Origin: Betaproteobacteria bacterium GR16-43
Lineage (GTDB): Bacteria > Pseudomonadota > Gammaproteobacteria > Burkholderiales > Usitatibacteraceae
Direction of reading: 5' to 3'
DNA length: 64,000 nt
Assembly: GCA_001953215.1 (NCBI GenBank)
Contig: CP019169.1
Coordinates: forward strand, 3,658,001 to 3,722,000
Part shown: positions 1 to 7,649 of the stretch, piece after piece
Layout of the letters: each line of letters begins with the position of its first letter
Position numbering within the stretch: position 1 is the first letter of the stretch
The notes under the pieces: model-generated
The model's database searches: none
What the model saw: only the letters and a program-made list of their open reading frames with translations
What the model was told of the DNA's origin: nothing
Made by a program: the position numbers and the translations under genes

Positions 1-753
1 GGTGGCGCCTCGTCGATGGAAAAGTTGAAGGCCCTCGCCGCGAAGCCCGGCACGACCGTGAAGCTGGCCGACGTGAAGCTGCACGCGCCGATCCCGCGCC
101 CGCTGAAGAACGTTTTCTGCGTGGGCTGGAACTACCTCGAGCACTTCGAGGAAGGCGCCAAGAAGCTGGAGGAGAAGCGCGAGCTGCCCAAGCATCCGGT
201 CTTCTTCAGCAAGACGCCGACCGCGGTGAACGACCCGACGGGCACGATCCCGTTCGACGCGGCCATCTCCACCAGTCTCGATTGGGAAGTCGAACTCGGC
301 GTGATCATCGGCACCACGGGCAAGAACATCGGCGAAGCCGACGCGATGAAACACGTGTTCGGCTACACCGTCCTGAACGACGTGACCTGGCGGGACGTGC
401 AGCGCCGCCACGGCGGCCAATGGCACAAGGGCAAGAGCTTCGACGGCACCTGCCCGATGGGTCCGTCCATCATCACGGCGGATTCGCTCGACCACACGAA
501 CCTCAAGGTCGAATGCCGCGTGAATGGCGTGGTAAAGCAGAGCTCGAATACCAGGTTCATGTACTTCAAGGTGCCGCGCCTGATCGCCGAACTCTCGGCC
601 GGCATGACCCTCGAAGCGGGCGACGTCATTTCCTCCGGCACCCCCGAAGGCGTGGGCTTCGCGCGCACGCCCCCGGAATTCCTCAAGCCCGGCGACCTTC
701 TCGAAACCGAGATCGAGGGGATCGGCGTCCTGCGGAACCCCGTCGGAAGCTAA
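1..753 (+). CDS. Fumarylacetoacetate hydrolase family protein (5' end outside window)
   Basis: The frame is open from the left edge (first ATG inside the window at 16), so the true start probably lies upstream. What remains is nearly the whole FAH fold: entry motif VGWNYLEHFEEG about 36 residues after that ATG, the acidic metal-binding pair in DWEVELGVI, the lid GKSFDGTCPMGP and the C-terminal SSGTPEGVG turn. Members are Mg/Mn-dependent hydrolases or decarboxylases of beta-dicarbonyl acids such as acylpyruvates or aromatic ring-cleavage products; the substrate cannot be told here. Full-length relatives usually carry a few dozen more N-terminal residues, which fits truncation by the window edge. 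The diguanylate cyclase gene starts 15 bases after its stop on the same strand. Confidence 0.88.
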   Translation, partial: GGASSMEKLKALAAKPGTTVKLADVKLHAPIPRPLKNVFCVGWNYLEHFEEGAKKLEEKRELPKHPVFFSKTPTAVNDPTGTIPFDAAISTSLDWEVELGVIIGTTGKNIGEADAMKHVFGYTVLNDVTWRDVQRRHGGQWHKGKSFDGTCPMGPSIITADSLDHTNLKVECRVNGVVKQSSNTRFMYFKVPRLIAELSAGMTLEAGDVISSGTPEGVGFARTPPEFLKPGDLLETEIEGIGVLRNPVGS

Positions 754-768
754 GGGCTAGAATGGGGG

Positions 769-1734
769 ATGGTCAGCAAAGTCACCCCCGGAGACACCCT
801 GCACCCGCGACTCGGGATCTACCGGCTCCTCTCGGGCATCCCCCAGTTGCGCGATTCCTACGCGGGAAAATTCGCGTTCGCAGCGTTCGTCGGGACCATC
901 TCGCCGCTCCTGATCTTCATCGCGTACCTGCTCGTGTCGCGTGCGGACATGGCCCAGATGTATCCGGTGCTGGCCGCGGTCGTGCTCGCGTGCGTCACGG
1001 GTTTCCTCGGCACGTTGTGGATGCTGCGTGAATTGCTGGTGCCGATCGACGCGACGGCCGAGGCGCTGCGCAGCTACATCGACCGTCGCAAGGTCCCCGA
1101 CTTGCCCATCGATTTCCCCGATCGCGCCGGGCGCCTCATGGAAGGCACGCAATACACGCTCTCGCAACTCCACCAGACCATCGAGCGGCTCGAGCGCGTG
1201 TCGGATACCGACGAGCTGACCGGCCTCTACAACCGACGCGCCGGCGAGAAACGGTTGATCGAGGAGATCGCGCGGGCCGAACGCGACCTGCAGGCCTTCC
1301 AGATCGCCTTCCTCGACATCAACGACTTCAAGGCCATCAACGACACGCACGGCCACTCGGCGGGCGATGCGTGCATCTCCCACGTGGCGGCGATGCTGCA
1401 GCTGAACACGCGCCGTGGCGACTGGGTGGCGCGTTGGGGCGGCGACGAGTTCGTCGTCGGCCTGCATCGCAATCGCGCCCTGAAGGTCGTGATGGAGCGG
1501 ATCGTGAAAGCCTTCGCGGCTTCGCCCGTGGAGATCGCTCCCGGTCGTGAACTCCTGCTCTCGGTGAGCTGCGGCGTGGCGGAGTACCGCTTCGGCCTCG
1601 GCGCGGCCGGCGTGATCGCGGAGGCCGACAAGGCGATGTACGCCGCCAAGGAGCTGGCGCGCAGGGACCACCACTCGCACATCTGCTACTGGAACGAGCT
1701 GGCGCAGGCGGCGAGCCGCATCGAAGCCGCGTAG
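769..1734 (+). CDS. Membrane-anchored diguanylate cyclase (GGDEF)
   Basis: A 321-residue protein with two hydrophobic segments (about residues 33-56 and 64-87), a short linker and a C-terminal GGDEF domain (about 150-312). The signature is intact: GGDEF at 224-228, DELTGLYNRR at the domain start, and an RxxD inhibitory site (R215, D218) five residues before GGDEF. It should therefore make cyclic di-GMP from two GTP at the inner membrane and be product-inhibited. The two membrane spans enclose almost no periplasmic loop, so an extracellular ligand domain is absent; any input must come through the membrane segments or the linker. No EAL domain is present. It follows the FAH gene by 15 bases. 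Confidence 0.93.
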   Translation: MVSKVTPGDTLHPRLGIYRLLSGIPQLRDSYAGKFAFAAFVGTISPLLIFIAYLLVSRADMAQMYPVLAAVVLACVTGFLGTLWMLRELLVPIDATAEALRSYIDRRKVPDLPIDFPDRAGRLMEGTQYTLSQLHQTIERLERVSDTDELTGLYNRRAGEKRLIEEIARAERDLQAFQIAFLDINDFKAINDTHGHSAGDACISHVAAMLQLNTRRGDWVARWGGDEFVVGLHRNRALKVVMERIVKAFAASPVEIAPGRELLLSVSCGVAEYRFGLGAAGVIAEADKAMYAAKELARRDHHSHICYWNELAQAASRIEAA

Positions 1735-1742
1735 GGCCCCGC

Positions 1743-2240
1743 ATGAACGAACCGAACGCCGATTGGGAAAGGCGCGTCGCCGCGGTTTGGCAGGCGATGG
1801 ACGGCCTCGGGGAAGCTGAATTCATCGCGCGCGTCGAAGCCCTCGCGGCCGAGCTGCCTTCGGACCACGCGATCGGCTTGTTCGAACGGGGCTGCGCACA
1901 GGACTCCACCGGGCATTCGGATCTCGCCGTCCCGCTCTACAAGGCCGCATTGCACCAGGGCCTTGGAGGCATCCGGCGCCGGCGCGCCGTGATCCAGATG
2001 TCGAGCTCGCTGCGCAACACCGGCCACGCCGACAAGGCCGTGACGCTGCTCACCGCCGAACTCGAATTGCCCAGCGACGAACTCGACGGTGCCGTACGCG
2101 GCGTCCTGGCCCTGGCCCTGGCCGACGTGGGCCGCGAGCGCGAGGCCGTCTCGCACGCGCTCACCGCGCTCTCCTTCTACCTGCCTCGCTACAACCGTTC
2201 CATGGCCCGCTATGCCCAAGCCCTCCTCGAAAAGAAATAG
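1743..2240 (+). CDS. TPR_5-type tetratricopeptide protein
   Basis: A soluble 165-residue protein, predicted all-helical, with TPR-like helical pairs: DLAVPLYKAALHQG, a repeat with HADKAVTLLTAEL, and REREAVSHALTALS. The arrangement (short N-terminal helical region, three degenerate TPRs) resembles the small cytosolic TPR_5 family (PF12688), whose members are of unknown function and usually thought to be scaffolds. Its start is 8 bases after the cyclase stop, and its 3' end overlaps the next gene by 29 bases, so it is probably co-transcribed and partly coupled with both. No signal peptide or membrane segment. Confidence 0.72.
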   Translation: MNEPNADWERRVAAVWQAMDGLGEAEFIARVEALAAELPSDHAIGLFERGCAQDSTGHSDLAVPLYKAALHQGLGGIRRRRAVIQMSSSLRNTGHADKAVTLLTAELELPSDELDGAVRGVLALALADVGREREAVSHALTALSFYLPRYNRSMARYAQALLEKK

Positions 2241-2829
2241 AGTCAGCTACTTCTTCCTGCTCACGGTTGCCGCGTTGCTTCCCGGCTGCGCCACCGTCCT
2301 CTCGGGCACGAACCAGACGCTGAACATCACGAGCGCCCCTCCCGGGGCCAGTTGCCGGATCACGCGCGACGGACTCCCGATCGGCACCATCGCGGCGACG
2401 CCGGGCAAGCTGGAGGTCGGCAAGGGAGCCGGCCACGTGAAGATCGCGTGCATCAAGCCGGACTACATCGAGTCGGTGGTGACGCTTCCGTCCCACTACC
2501 AGACCTCGACGTTCTGGAACAACGCGGGGCCCGGGATCATCGGCCTGGGCGTGGATGCGGCCAGCGGCGCGATGTACCAATACGTACCCGATGTGACGGT
2601 GCATCTCGTCTCGGCGGAGTTCACGTCGCTGGAGTCGCGCGACGCCACCTTCTACGCGATGCGCCAGATCGCGATCCAGGAAGCCAAGCTCCTGAAGACC
2701 AACGCGTGGCGCGGTTGTGTCGCCGACTGCGAAGCGAAAGAGAAGGCCGTGGTCGAAGGGCTCGCCCAGCGCCTCGCCGACCTCGAAACCATGAAGGCCA
2801 CCACCCGGATCGTCCCCGAAAAGAACTAG
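2212..2829 (+). CDS. Predicted outer-envelope lipoprotein
   Basis: The start at 2212 places a lysine/arginine-rich n-region, a hydrophobic stretch and a lipobox LLPGC near residue 24, typical of a type II signal peptide; the mature N-terminal cysteine would be lipidated. The body contains a PEGA-like beta segment (SAPPGASCRITRDG followed by TPGKLEVGKG), then a glycine-rich hydrophobic stretch and a helical C-terminus. Similar lipoproteins occur widely in Proteobacteria without an assigned role. The longer frame reading back to 2089 is rejected because it lies inside the TPR gene and would bury the signal peptide. The stop codon overlaps the GTG start of the next gene by one base. Confidence 0.75.
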   Translation: MPKPSSKRNRVSYFFLLTVAALLPGCATVLSGTNQTLNITSAPPGASCRITRDGLPIGTIAATPGKLEVGKGAGHVKIACIKPDYIESVVTLPSHYQTSTFWNNAGPGIIGLGVDAASGAMYQYVPDVTVHLVSAEFTSLESRDATFYAMRQIAIQEAKLLKTNAWRGCVADCEAKEKAVVEGLAQRLADLETMKATTRIVPEKN

Positions 2830-3116
2830 TGGGAATCGAAGACGCCATCCAGGACCGCAAAGTGCTGCGCTTCAGCTACGGCGGGGCGATCCGCCGCGTC
2901 GAACCCCACTGCTACGGAAAGACGCGCCTCGGAGAAGAGATGCTCCTCGCCTGGCAACTGGGCGGCGGCAGCGGATCCGGCGAAGCCGTGGGCTGGAAGA
3001 CCTTCCGCGTGAAAGAGATGGTCGCCGTGACCGTCACGCCGGACTCCTTCGAAGGCACGCGGGACGGCTACAAGCGCGGCGAGAACGTGATGGCCGAGGT
3101 CTTCGCGCAGCTCTGA
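2829..3116 (+). CDS. Small stand-alone WYL-like domain protein
   Basis: A 95-residue protein read from a GTG whose first base is the last base of the preceding stop (TAGTG), indicating translational coupling. The pattern DAIQDRKVLRFSYGG, then RRVEPHCYG, then WKTFRVKEM resembles a WYL domain: a charged helix, RFxY strand, xVxPhxh strand and a closing hFRhxxh strand. WYL domains bind ligands or nucleic acid and are normally fused to a helix-turn-helix, but here nothing is fused on either side. Function is unknown; a small ligand sensor is an inference only. An alternative is a divergent SH3-like beta barrel. Confidence 0.6.
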   Translation: MGIEDAIQDRKVLRFSYGGAIRRVEPHCYGKTRLGEEMLLAWQLGGGSGSGEAVGWKTFRVKEMVAVTVTPDSFEGTRDGYKRGENVMAEVFAQL

Positions 3117-3148
3117 GCACCCGGGCTGGCAGCGCGTATCATCGACCC

Positions 3149-3994
3149 ATGCCTACCCCCAACGACACCAAGAGCATGGCGGTCTTCTGCGATTTCGAGA
3201 ACGTCGCCATCGGCGTGCGTGAAGCGAAGTACGCGGATTTCCAGATCAGCAAGGTCCTCGAGCGCCTGCTGTTGAAGGGCAGCATCGTCGTGAAGAAGGC
3301 CTACTGCGACTGGGAACGCTACAAGGAATTCAAGTCGCCGATGCACCAGGCTTCGTTCGAGCTGATCGAGATCCCGCACGTGCGCATGTCGGGCAAGAAC
3401 TCCGCCGACATCCGCATGGTGGTCGACGCGCTCGACCTCTGCTACACGAAGGCGCACGTCGACACCTTCGTGATCGTGAGCGGGGATTCGGACTTCTCGC
3501 CGCTGGTGAGCAAGCTGCGCGAGAACGACAAGACCGTGATCGGCGTGGGCGTGAAGAAGTCCACCTCGGACCTCCTCGTGAACGCCTGCGACGAGTTCAT
3601 CTACTACGACGACCTCGTGCGCGAGCAGAAGCCGCGCAAGGCGCCGGCCGCGGCCACGCCGCGTCCGAAGGCCGCGGGCAAGGCCTCGTCCGCCCCGCAG
3701 AAAGGCGGCCGCGAGGAAACCAAGGCCATCACGGCCGATGACAAGCAATGGGAAGCGCTCGAGCTCGTCCTCGCGACCGTCGACGCGCTGATCGCCGAGC
3801 GCGGCGCCAACGAGACCATCTGGGGTTCGATGGTGAAACAGGCGCTCAAACGCCGGAAGCCCGGGTTCAGCGAGAGCTACTACGGCTTCCGCTCGTTCAA
3901 CGAACTGCTCGAAGAGGCGCGCTCACGGCGCCTCCTCGAACTGGAACGCGACGAGAAGTCCGGCGGCTACATCATCCGCGAGCCGCAGGACTGA
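3149..3994 (+). CDS. NYN-domain (LabA-like) nuclease with C-terminal OST-HTH/LOTUS domain
   Basis: Residues 1-155 form a NYN/PIN-like domain with its acidic centre intact: D15 in VFCDFENV, the aspartate in KNSADIRMVVDAL and SGDSDF at 111-116. After a basic Ala/Pro/Lys linker (about 160-195) the C-terminal region (about 203-281) has the length and pattern of an OST-HTH/LOTUS fold (LVLATVDALIAERG, SYYGFRSFNELLEEA). NYN proteins are metal-dependent ribonucleases; LOTUS domains bind RNA, including G-rich RNA. A two-domain RNA-processing enzyme is the best reading. It is 32 bases from the WYL-like gene and may share its transcript; no partner for it is evident. Confidence 0.87.
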   Translation: MPTPNDTKSMAVFCDFENVAIGVREAKYADFQISKVLERLLLKGSIVVKKAYCDWERYKEFKSPMHQASFELIEIPHVRMSGKNSADIRMVVDALDLCYTKAHVDTFVIVSGDSDFSPLVSKLRENDKTVIGVGVKKSTSDLLVNACDEFIYYDDLVREQKPRKAPAAATPRPKAAGKASSAPQKGGREETKAITADDKQWEALELVLATVDALIAERGANETIWGSMVKQALKRRKPGFSESYYGFRSFNELLEEARSRRLLELERDEKSGGYIIREPQD

Positions 3995-4057
3995 CCGCTC
4001 AGGACGCCTGCGGCATTCCCTTCACCGGTAACGAAACCGGACCGCGCGGTGTAGAAG

Positions 4058-4525
4058 TTACCCCGGCATCTTCTGCGCCTTCATCGCCGCGGGAAGGTCC
4101 TCGTTCTTCACGTCGCGCACGTGCGTTGCGATCGACCAGTTGTGCCCGAAGGGATCCTGCACGATGCCGTAGCGATCGCCCCAGAACATGTCGGTCACGG
4201 GCATCGTCGCGGTCGCGCCGGCCTTCACCGCCTGGGCGACGACGGCATCGACATCGGCAACGTAAAGATGGATCGTGACCGGCGAGCCCTTGAGCACCTT
4301 CGGACCCAGGCAATTCCACTCGGGCATCTCGTCGACCAGGAAGACCGCGGCGCCGTTGATGTGGACCCTCGCGTGCATGAGCTTGCCGCCGGGTCCGGCG
4401 AGCCTCATTTCTTCAACGGCGCCGAAGGCCTTCTTGTAGAACTCGATCGCCTCGGCCGCGCCGGCGACGACGAGGTGGGGGGTGACGGCCGTCATTCCGT
4501 CGGGAATTGTCTTGACCTTCGGCAT
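4058..4525 (-). CDS. VOC-family (PhnB-like glyoxalase fold) protein
   Basis: A 155-residue vicinal-oxygen-chelate protein. The chosen ATG has a good ribosome binding site (AAGGAG, 6 bases away); the frame also runs upstream but without a better start. Key pieces are TPHLVVAGAAEAIEFYKKAFG at the N-terminus, the central KLMHARVHI with a conserved histidine, and the C-terminal DRYGIVQDPFGHNWSIATH typical of the PhnB/3-demethylubiquinone-methyltransferase-like subgroup. Such proteins are small dimers often annotated as bleomycin-resistance or glyoxalase-like; the substrate is unknown. It runs towards the NYN gene and divergently from the MtfA-like gene. Confidence 0.88.
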   Translation of the reverse strand: MPKVKTIPDGMTAVTPHLVVAGAAEAIEFYKKAFGAVEEMRLAGPGGKLMHARVHINGAAVFLVDEMPEWNCLGPKVLKGSPVTIHLYVADVDAVVAQAVKAGATATMPVTDMFWGDRYGIVQDPFGHNWSIATHVRDVKNEDLPAAMKAQKMPG

Positions 4526-4658
4526 TCCTATCTCCTTGAAAGTACGCTGATTTGTGGATCCTGCCTCGCGCTTCTGCCGGTAATCGATCGAGGGGCGGTG
4601 AATTCGACATTTCGACCGGCCGCTTGAAAGGCGTGACTCCCGTGTCCATGTGGGATGA

Positions 4659-5516
4659 ATGGTCCTGATCTTCATCCTTGCCGTCACGTTGCTCGTCATC
4701 GCCTGGCTGGTTGCGGGGCCATTCCTCACCGAGCGGCGACGCCGGAAGATCCGCACGCAGCCCTTCCCCGCGGCGTGGCGCTCGATCCTGCGCCGGCGTG
4801 TGCCGTACTACCTGCGCCTGCCGCGCAACCTCCAGCGCCAACTCGAGCAGCACATCCAGGTGTTCATCGCCGAAAAGAAATTCATCGGCTGCGATGGGCA
4901 GGACATCACGGACGAGGTGCGCGTCACGATCGCCGCGCAGGCCTGCCTGCTCATCCTCAATCGCAAGACGGACTACTTCCCGAAGCTGGCCCAGGTGCTC
5001 GTCTACCCGAGCGCGTTCCTCGTCGAACGCGTGCGCGCCGAGCCTTCCGGCGTGCTGCAGGAAGAACGCCATGCACTCTCCGGTGAATCCTGGACGCATG
5101 GGCAAGTGATCGTTTCGTGGGAAGACGCGGTCGAAGGTGCCGCCATCGTGGACGATGGCCGCAACGTGGTGCTCCACGAGTTCGCGCACCAGCTCGACCA
5201 GCAGAAGGGCTATGCGAATGGCGCGCCCTATCTCGGCGGACGCGATCGCTATCCGCGATGGTCGCAGGTGATGAGCCATGAATTCTCGCAACTGCAGTAT
5301 CGCGCTGCCACCGCGCAGCCTTCGCTCATGAGCTACTACGGCGCGACCAACCCGGCTGAATTCTTCGCGGTGGCGACCGAGGTGTTCTTCGAACAGCCGC
5401 GCGAGATGGCGGCGCTGCATCCGGCGCTCTACGAAGAGCTCAGCGCGCTGTATCGCGTCGATCCGGCGAGCTGGGCACGTCCCACGTCACCATCTGTCCT
5501 GCCAGCACTGCACTGA
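4659..5516 (+). CDS. mtfA: MtfA-like zinc metallopeptidase (M90 family)
   Basis: A 285-residue protein with an N-terminal hydrophobic anchor (about 2-24) and the zinc-binding HEFAH at 173-177, followed by the downstream glutamate region EFFAVATEVFFEQP. The spacing and the QLDQQKG sequence after HEFAH match MtfA/YeeI. In enterobacteria MtfA binds the glucose repressor Mlc and has aminopeptidase activity; no Mlc target is known in this lineage, so only the peptidase role is transferred. E. coli MtfA lacks an obvious membrane anchor, whereas this form has one. Its last 77 bases overlap, on the opposite strand, the end of the next gene. Confidence 0.85.
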   Translation: MVLIFILAVTLLVIAWLVAGPFLTERRRRKIRTQPFPAAWRSILRRRVPYYLRLPRNLQRQLEQHIQVFIAEKKFIGCDGQDITDEVRVTIAAQACLLILNRKTDYFPKLAQVLVYPSAFLVERVRAEPSGVLQEERHALSGESWTHGQVIVSWEDAVEGAAIVDDGRNVVLHEFAHQLDQQKGYANGAPYLGGRDRYPRWSQVMSHEFSQLQYRAATAQPSLMSYYGATNPAEFFAVATEVFFEQPREMAALHPALYEELSALYRVDPASWARPTSPSVLPALH

Positions 5517-6699
5517 GCCACGCCTCGTTCTGGCGGCGCGATGCCAACGGGGCGAGGTCGAGCAGGAAGCCCGGCATCGGCAGGATCTCGCCGCGCGTGA
5601 TGATCACCTCGCGCTCCGGACTGTCGTACATCCCCTTGAACTCGTCGTTCGAAGTGCGCTGGAGTTTCCGCCGGCCCCGGCTGGTTTCGAACGTGAGCTC
5701 CCGGCATTGGTCCCTGCAGCGGATTTCCAGCGGCTCGGGGTGGATGAATTCCCGGCGCTGGCCGGGCACGTAGTTGTCGTGCACGTACAAGCCCCACTGG
5801 CCGCCCTTCGATTCCCAGAGCCAGAACTGCACCAGCCAGAAGCTCTTGGTGCCCTCGGTGTACGTGCCCGAAAACACGCCGACGAATTTCACCTCGTCGT
5901 TCGGTGACGAGGTTTGCGGAAAGCGCGGCGGCGTGGCCCTCTGGACGGGTACCGTCTTCGGGGGCGTGGCGACTCCATAGCCGAAGTCCACTTCGAGCAG
6001 GTACGGGCCGTCCGCCTGCCTTCGCAATGCGAGGCGCATCTTCTGGTTCATTCGTCCGCTGCCCTGCGCCTCGTAGCGATCCGCGTTCGTTGAATCCGGT
6101 TTGCGGTAGCCCTCGCTCAGGTAGAGCGCCGTGCCGTACAACCAGAACTGCCCGGCTTCGTTGATCACCAGGTGCTTGAAGCGGTCGTCGGCCCCGTCCC
6201 CGACGTAGTAGCCGGCCCAGGGATTCGCATTGGGCTTGATGTCGCCGAAGACGCGCTTCTCGGTCGCATCGTCGCGGAACGCCGTCTCGAAGCGATACTT
6301 CCGGCCCTGCTCGAATTGCACGTCGAGGGCCGCCGTGTCGGCGCGCATGTAGAGGTAACCGGCGATCGCGAGGACGGGGATGGCGAGGCACAGGGTCGCG
6401 ATGATGCTCCGCGGTTTGCGCTCGGTCGTACCCTTCCCGCCGAACGCGAGCCCCAGGCCCGCGATGACGTTCACGATCGTCGCCATGAACACCACGAGGA
6501 AGATGTCGACGCGGATCGGTGCCACGACCGTGCGCTCCCACACGAAGGTCATGTAGCCCTCGTAGACGGCGGCGAGGAGGCTGAATGCGGCGGGACCGAT
6601 GAGCCAGCGGCGCGAGGCCGGCAGCGTCACGACGCAGTACGCGAGCGGAACCCAGAGGAAGAGTTCGGCGAGATAGGCGTACCGGAAGAGCTGGGACAT
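5440..6699 (-). CDS. Membrane protein of unknown function
   Basis: A 419-residue protein with about four hydrophobic segments in the first 125 residues (around 8-25, 30-50, 65-88 and 98-120) and a large soluble C-terminal part (about 125-419) rich in aromatic residues and beta-strand patterns. No family is recognised. The soluble part has pairs such as FWLYGTALYLSEG and FWLVQFWLWES that suggest a beta sandwich, possibly periplasmic. The end overlaps that of the mtfA-like gene by 77 bases tail to tail. The ATG start at 6699 is followed at once by a plausible signal-anchor. Confidence 0.6.
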   Translation of the reverse strand: MSQLFRYAYLAELFLWVPLAYCVVTLPASRRWLIGPAAFSLLAAVYEGYMTFVWERTVVAPIRVDIFLVVFMATIVNVIAGLGLAFGGKGTTERKPRSIIATLCLAIPVLAIAGYLYMRADTAALDVQFEQGRKYRFETAFRDDATEKRVFGDIKPNANPWAGYYVGDGADDRFKHLVINEAGQFWLYGTALYLSEGYRKPDSTNADRYEAQGSGRMNQKMRLALRRQADGPYLLEVDFGYGVATPPKTVPVQRATPPRFPQTSSPNDEVKFVGVFSGTYTEGTKSFWLVQFWLWESKGGQWGLYVHDNYVPGQRREFIHPEPLEIRCRDQCRELTFETSRGRRKLQRTSNDEFKGMYDSPEREVIITRGEILPMPGFLLDLAPLASRRQNEAWLSAVLAGQMVTWDVPSSPDRRDTAR

Positions 6700-6749
6700 G
6701 GGGGCCGGCTGGATGCAATGTCGACACGATACGCCTCACGGGATACGCG

Positions 6750-7556
6750 TCACCCCGGCCGCACGGCCGCGAACCGCAAGTTCAACACGCACCCGCCCGG
6801 CACCTGCGCCAGCAGGTTCCCGCGAATGCCGTCATCGTCCGCCGAGAAATCGTTGATGGCGGCCGGTACCGACATTCCCCCGGACACCAGCGTGCCCGTA
6901 GCGGCATAGATCGAGCCGTATTGCGTGTAGCTACCGCTGAACGTCGAAACGCCGTTCGGATCCGTGATCGTCATCGTGATCGCGCCGCCCAATCCGTTGG
7001 AGTTGACCGTCGCCGTGATGGCCTGGATGGCATTGAATGGCTGCAGGTTCGCACCCGTGTTCCCGCACGCCGCGCCGTCGAGGAGGTCGATCGCGCCGTA
7101 GTACGTGCCGCCGAGCGTGATGTGCCGCCATGTCTGCCGCTGGATCGCCTTCGAGAGCGAGACTCCGTCGATCGTGTACGTGAGCGTGCCGGTGAAGGGG
7201 CTGTTGGCCACGAACGTGATGTTCCCAACCTGTCGCACGCCGACGGCATTCGGATTGAAGAACGTGCCGAACCACGGCCCCGTGGTCGTGTAGAGCCCGC
7301 CGGTGAACGTGCGCTGCGTACTCGATGACGAGACGAGCGTCATGTTGGACCCGACATACCAGGTGGGTTGCCCACTGGGCGAGTAAACGAAGAGCGTGGC
7401 GAAGATGATGTCCTGCTGCTGGATCAGGTTCACGCCCCAGCCGGATTCATTGGGGTTCCACCAGAGATCCGACATGCTGGCGGCTCGGGAATGCGAGCCA
7501 TAGAGGTAAAGGAAAAGCGCGGCGAGCAGGAAGAGGATGCGGCGGGTCGTGGCCAT
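6750..7556 (-). CDS. Secreted protein with a WWNPxESGWG domain
   Basis: A 268-residue exported protein: signal peptide in the first 25 residues, then immediately a domain starting LWWNPNESGWGVNLIQQ and continuing through FATLFVYSPSGQPTWYVG, GGLYTTTGPWFGTFFNP and TYTIDGVSLSKAIQRQTW. The same roughly 110-residue domain occurs once in the gene at 16493-17380 and twice in the subtilase at 21884-24316. The C-terminal half (about 150-268) is a different beta-rich region. Function unknown. The ATG has a strong AAGGAG site that lies in the arm of a 10-bp inverted repeat, so translation may be controlled. Confidence 0.72.
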   Translation of the reverse strand: MATTRRILFLLAALFLYLYGSHSRAASMSDLWWNPNESGWGVNLIQQQDIIFATLFVYSPSGQPTWYVGSNMTLVSSSSTQRTFTGGLYTTTGPWFGTFFNPNAVGVRQVGNITFVANSPFTGTLTYTIDGVSLSKAIQRQTWRHITLGGTYYGAIDLLDGAACGNTGANLQPFNAIQAITATVNSNGLGGAITMTITDPNGVSTFSGSYTQYGSIYAATGTLVSGGMSVPAAINDFSADDDGIRGNLLAQVPGGCVLNLRFAAVRPG

Positions 7557-7561
7557 GGGGC

Positions 7562-7602
7562 TCCTTGTCGGTTCCCTTTGGGGAGGGATGTGCCGACAAG
7601 GA
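7562..7602 (-). promoter_or_regulatory. Hairpin masking the ribosome binding site of the WWNP gene
   Basis: Perfect 10-base inverted repeat (7562-7571 and 7593-7602) separated by 21 bases. In the minus-strand transcript the right arm contains the AAGGA of the downstream gene's ribosome binding site, five bases from its ATG. It could repress translation until opened, or serve as a terminator for the DUF3300 gene upstream, although no U-tract follows. Confidence 0.5.
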
Positions 7603-7649
7603 TGGGGCGCGCCAGGCTCAGGGGATGAGCCCGGCGTTTCTACAGACGA

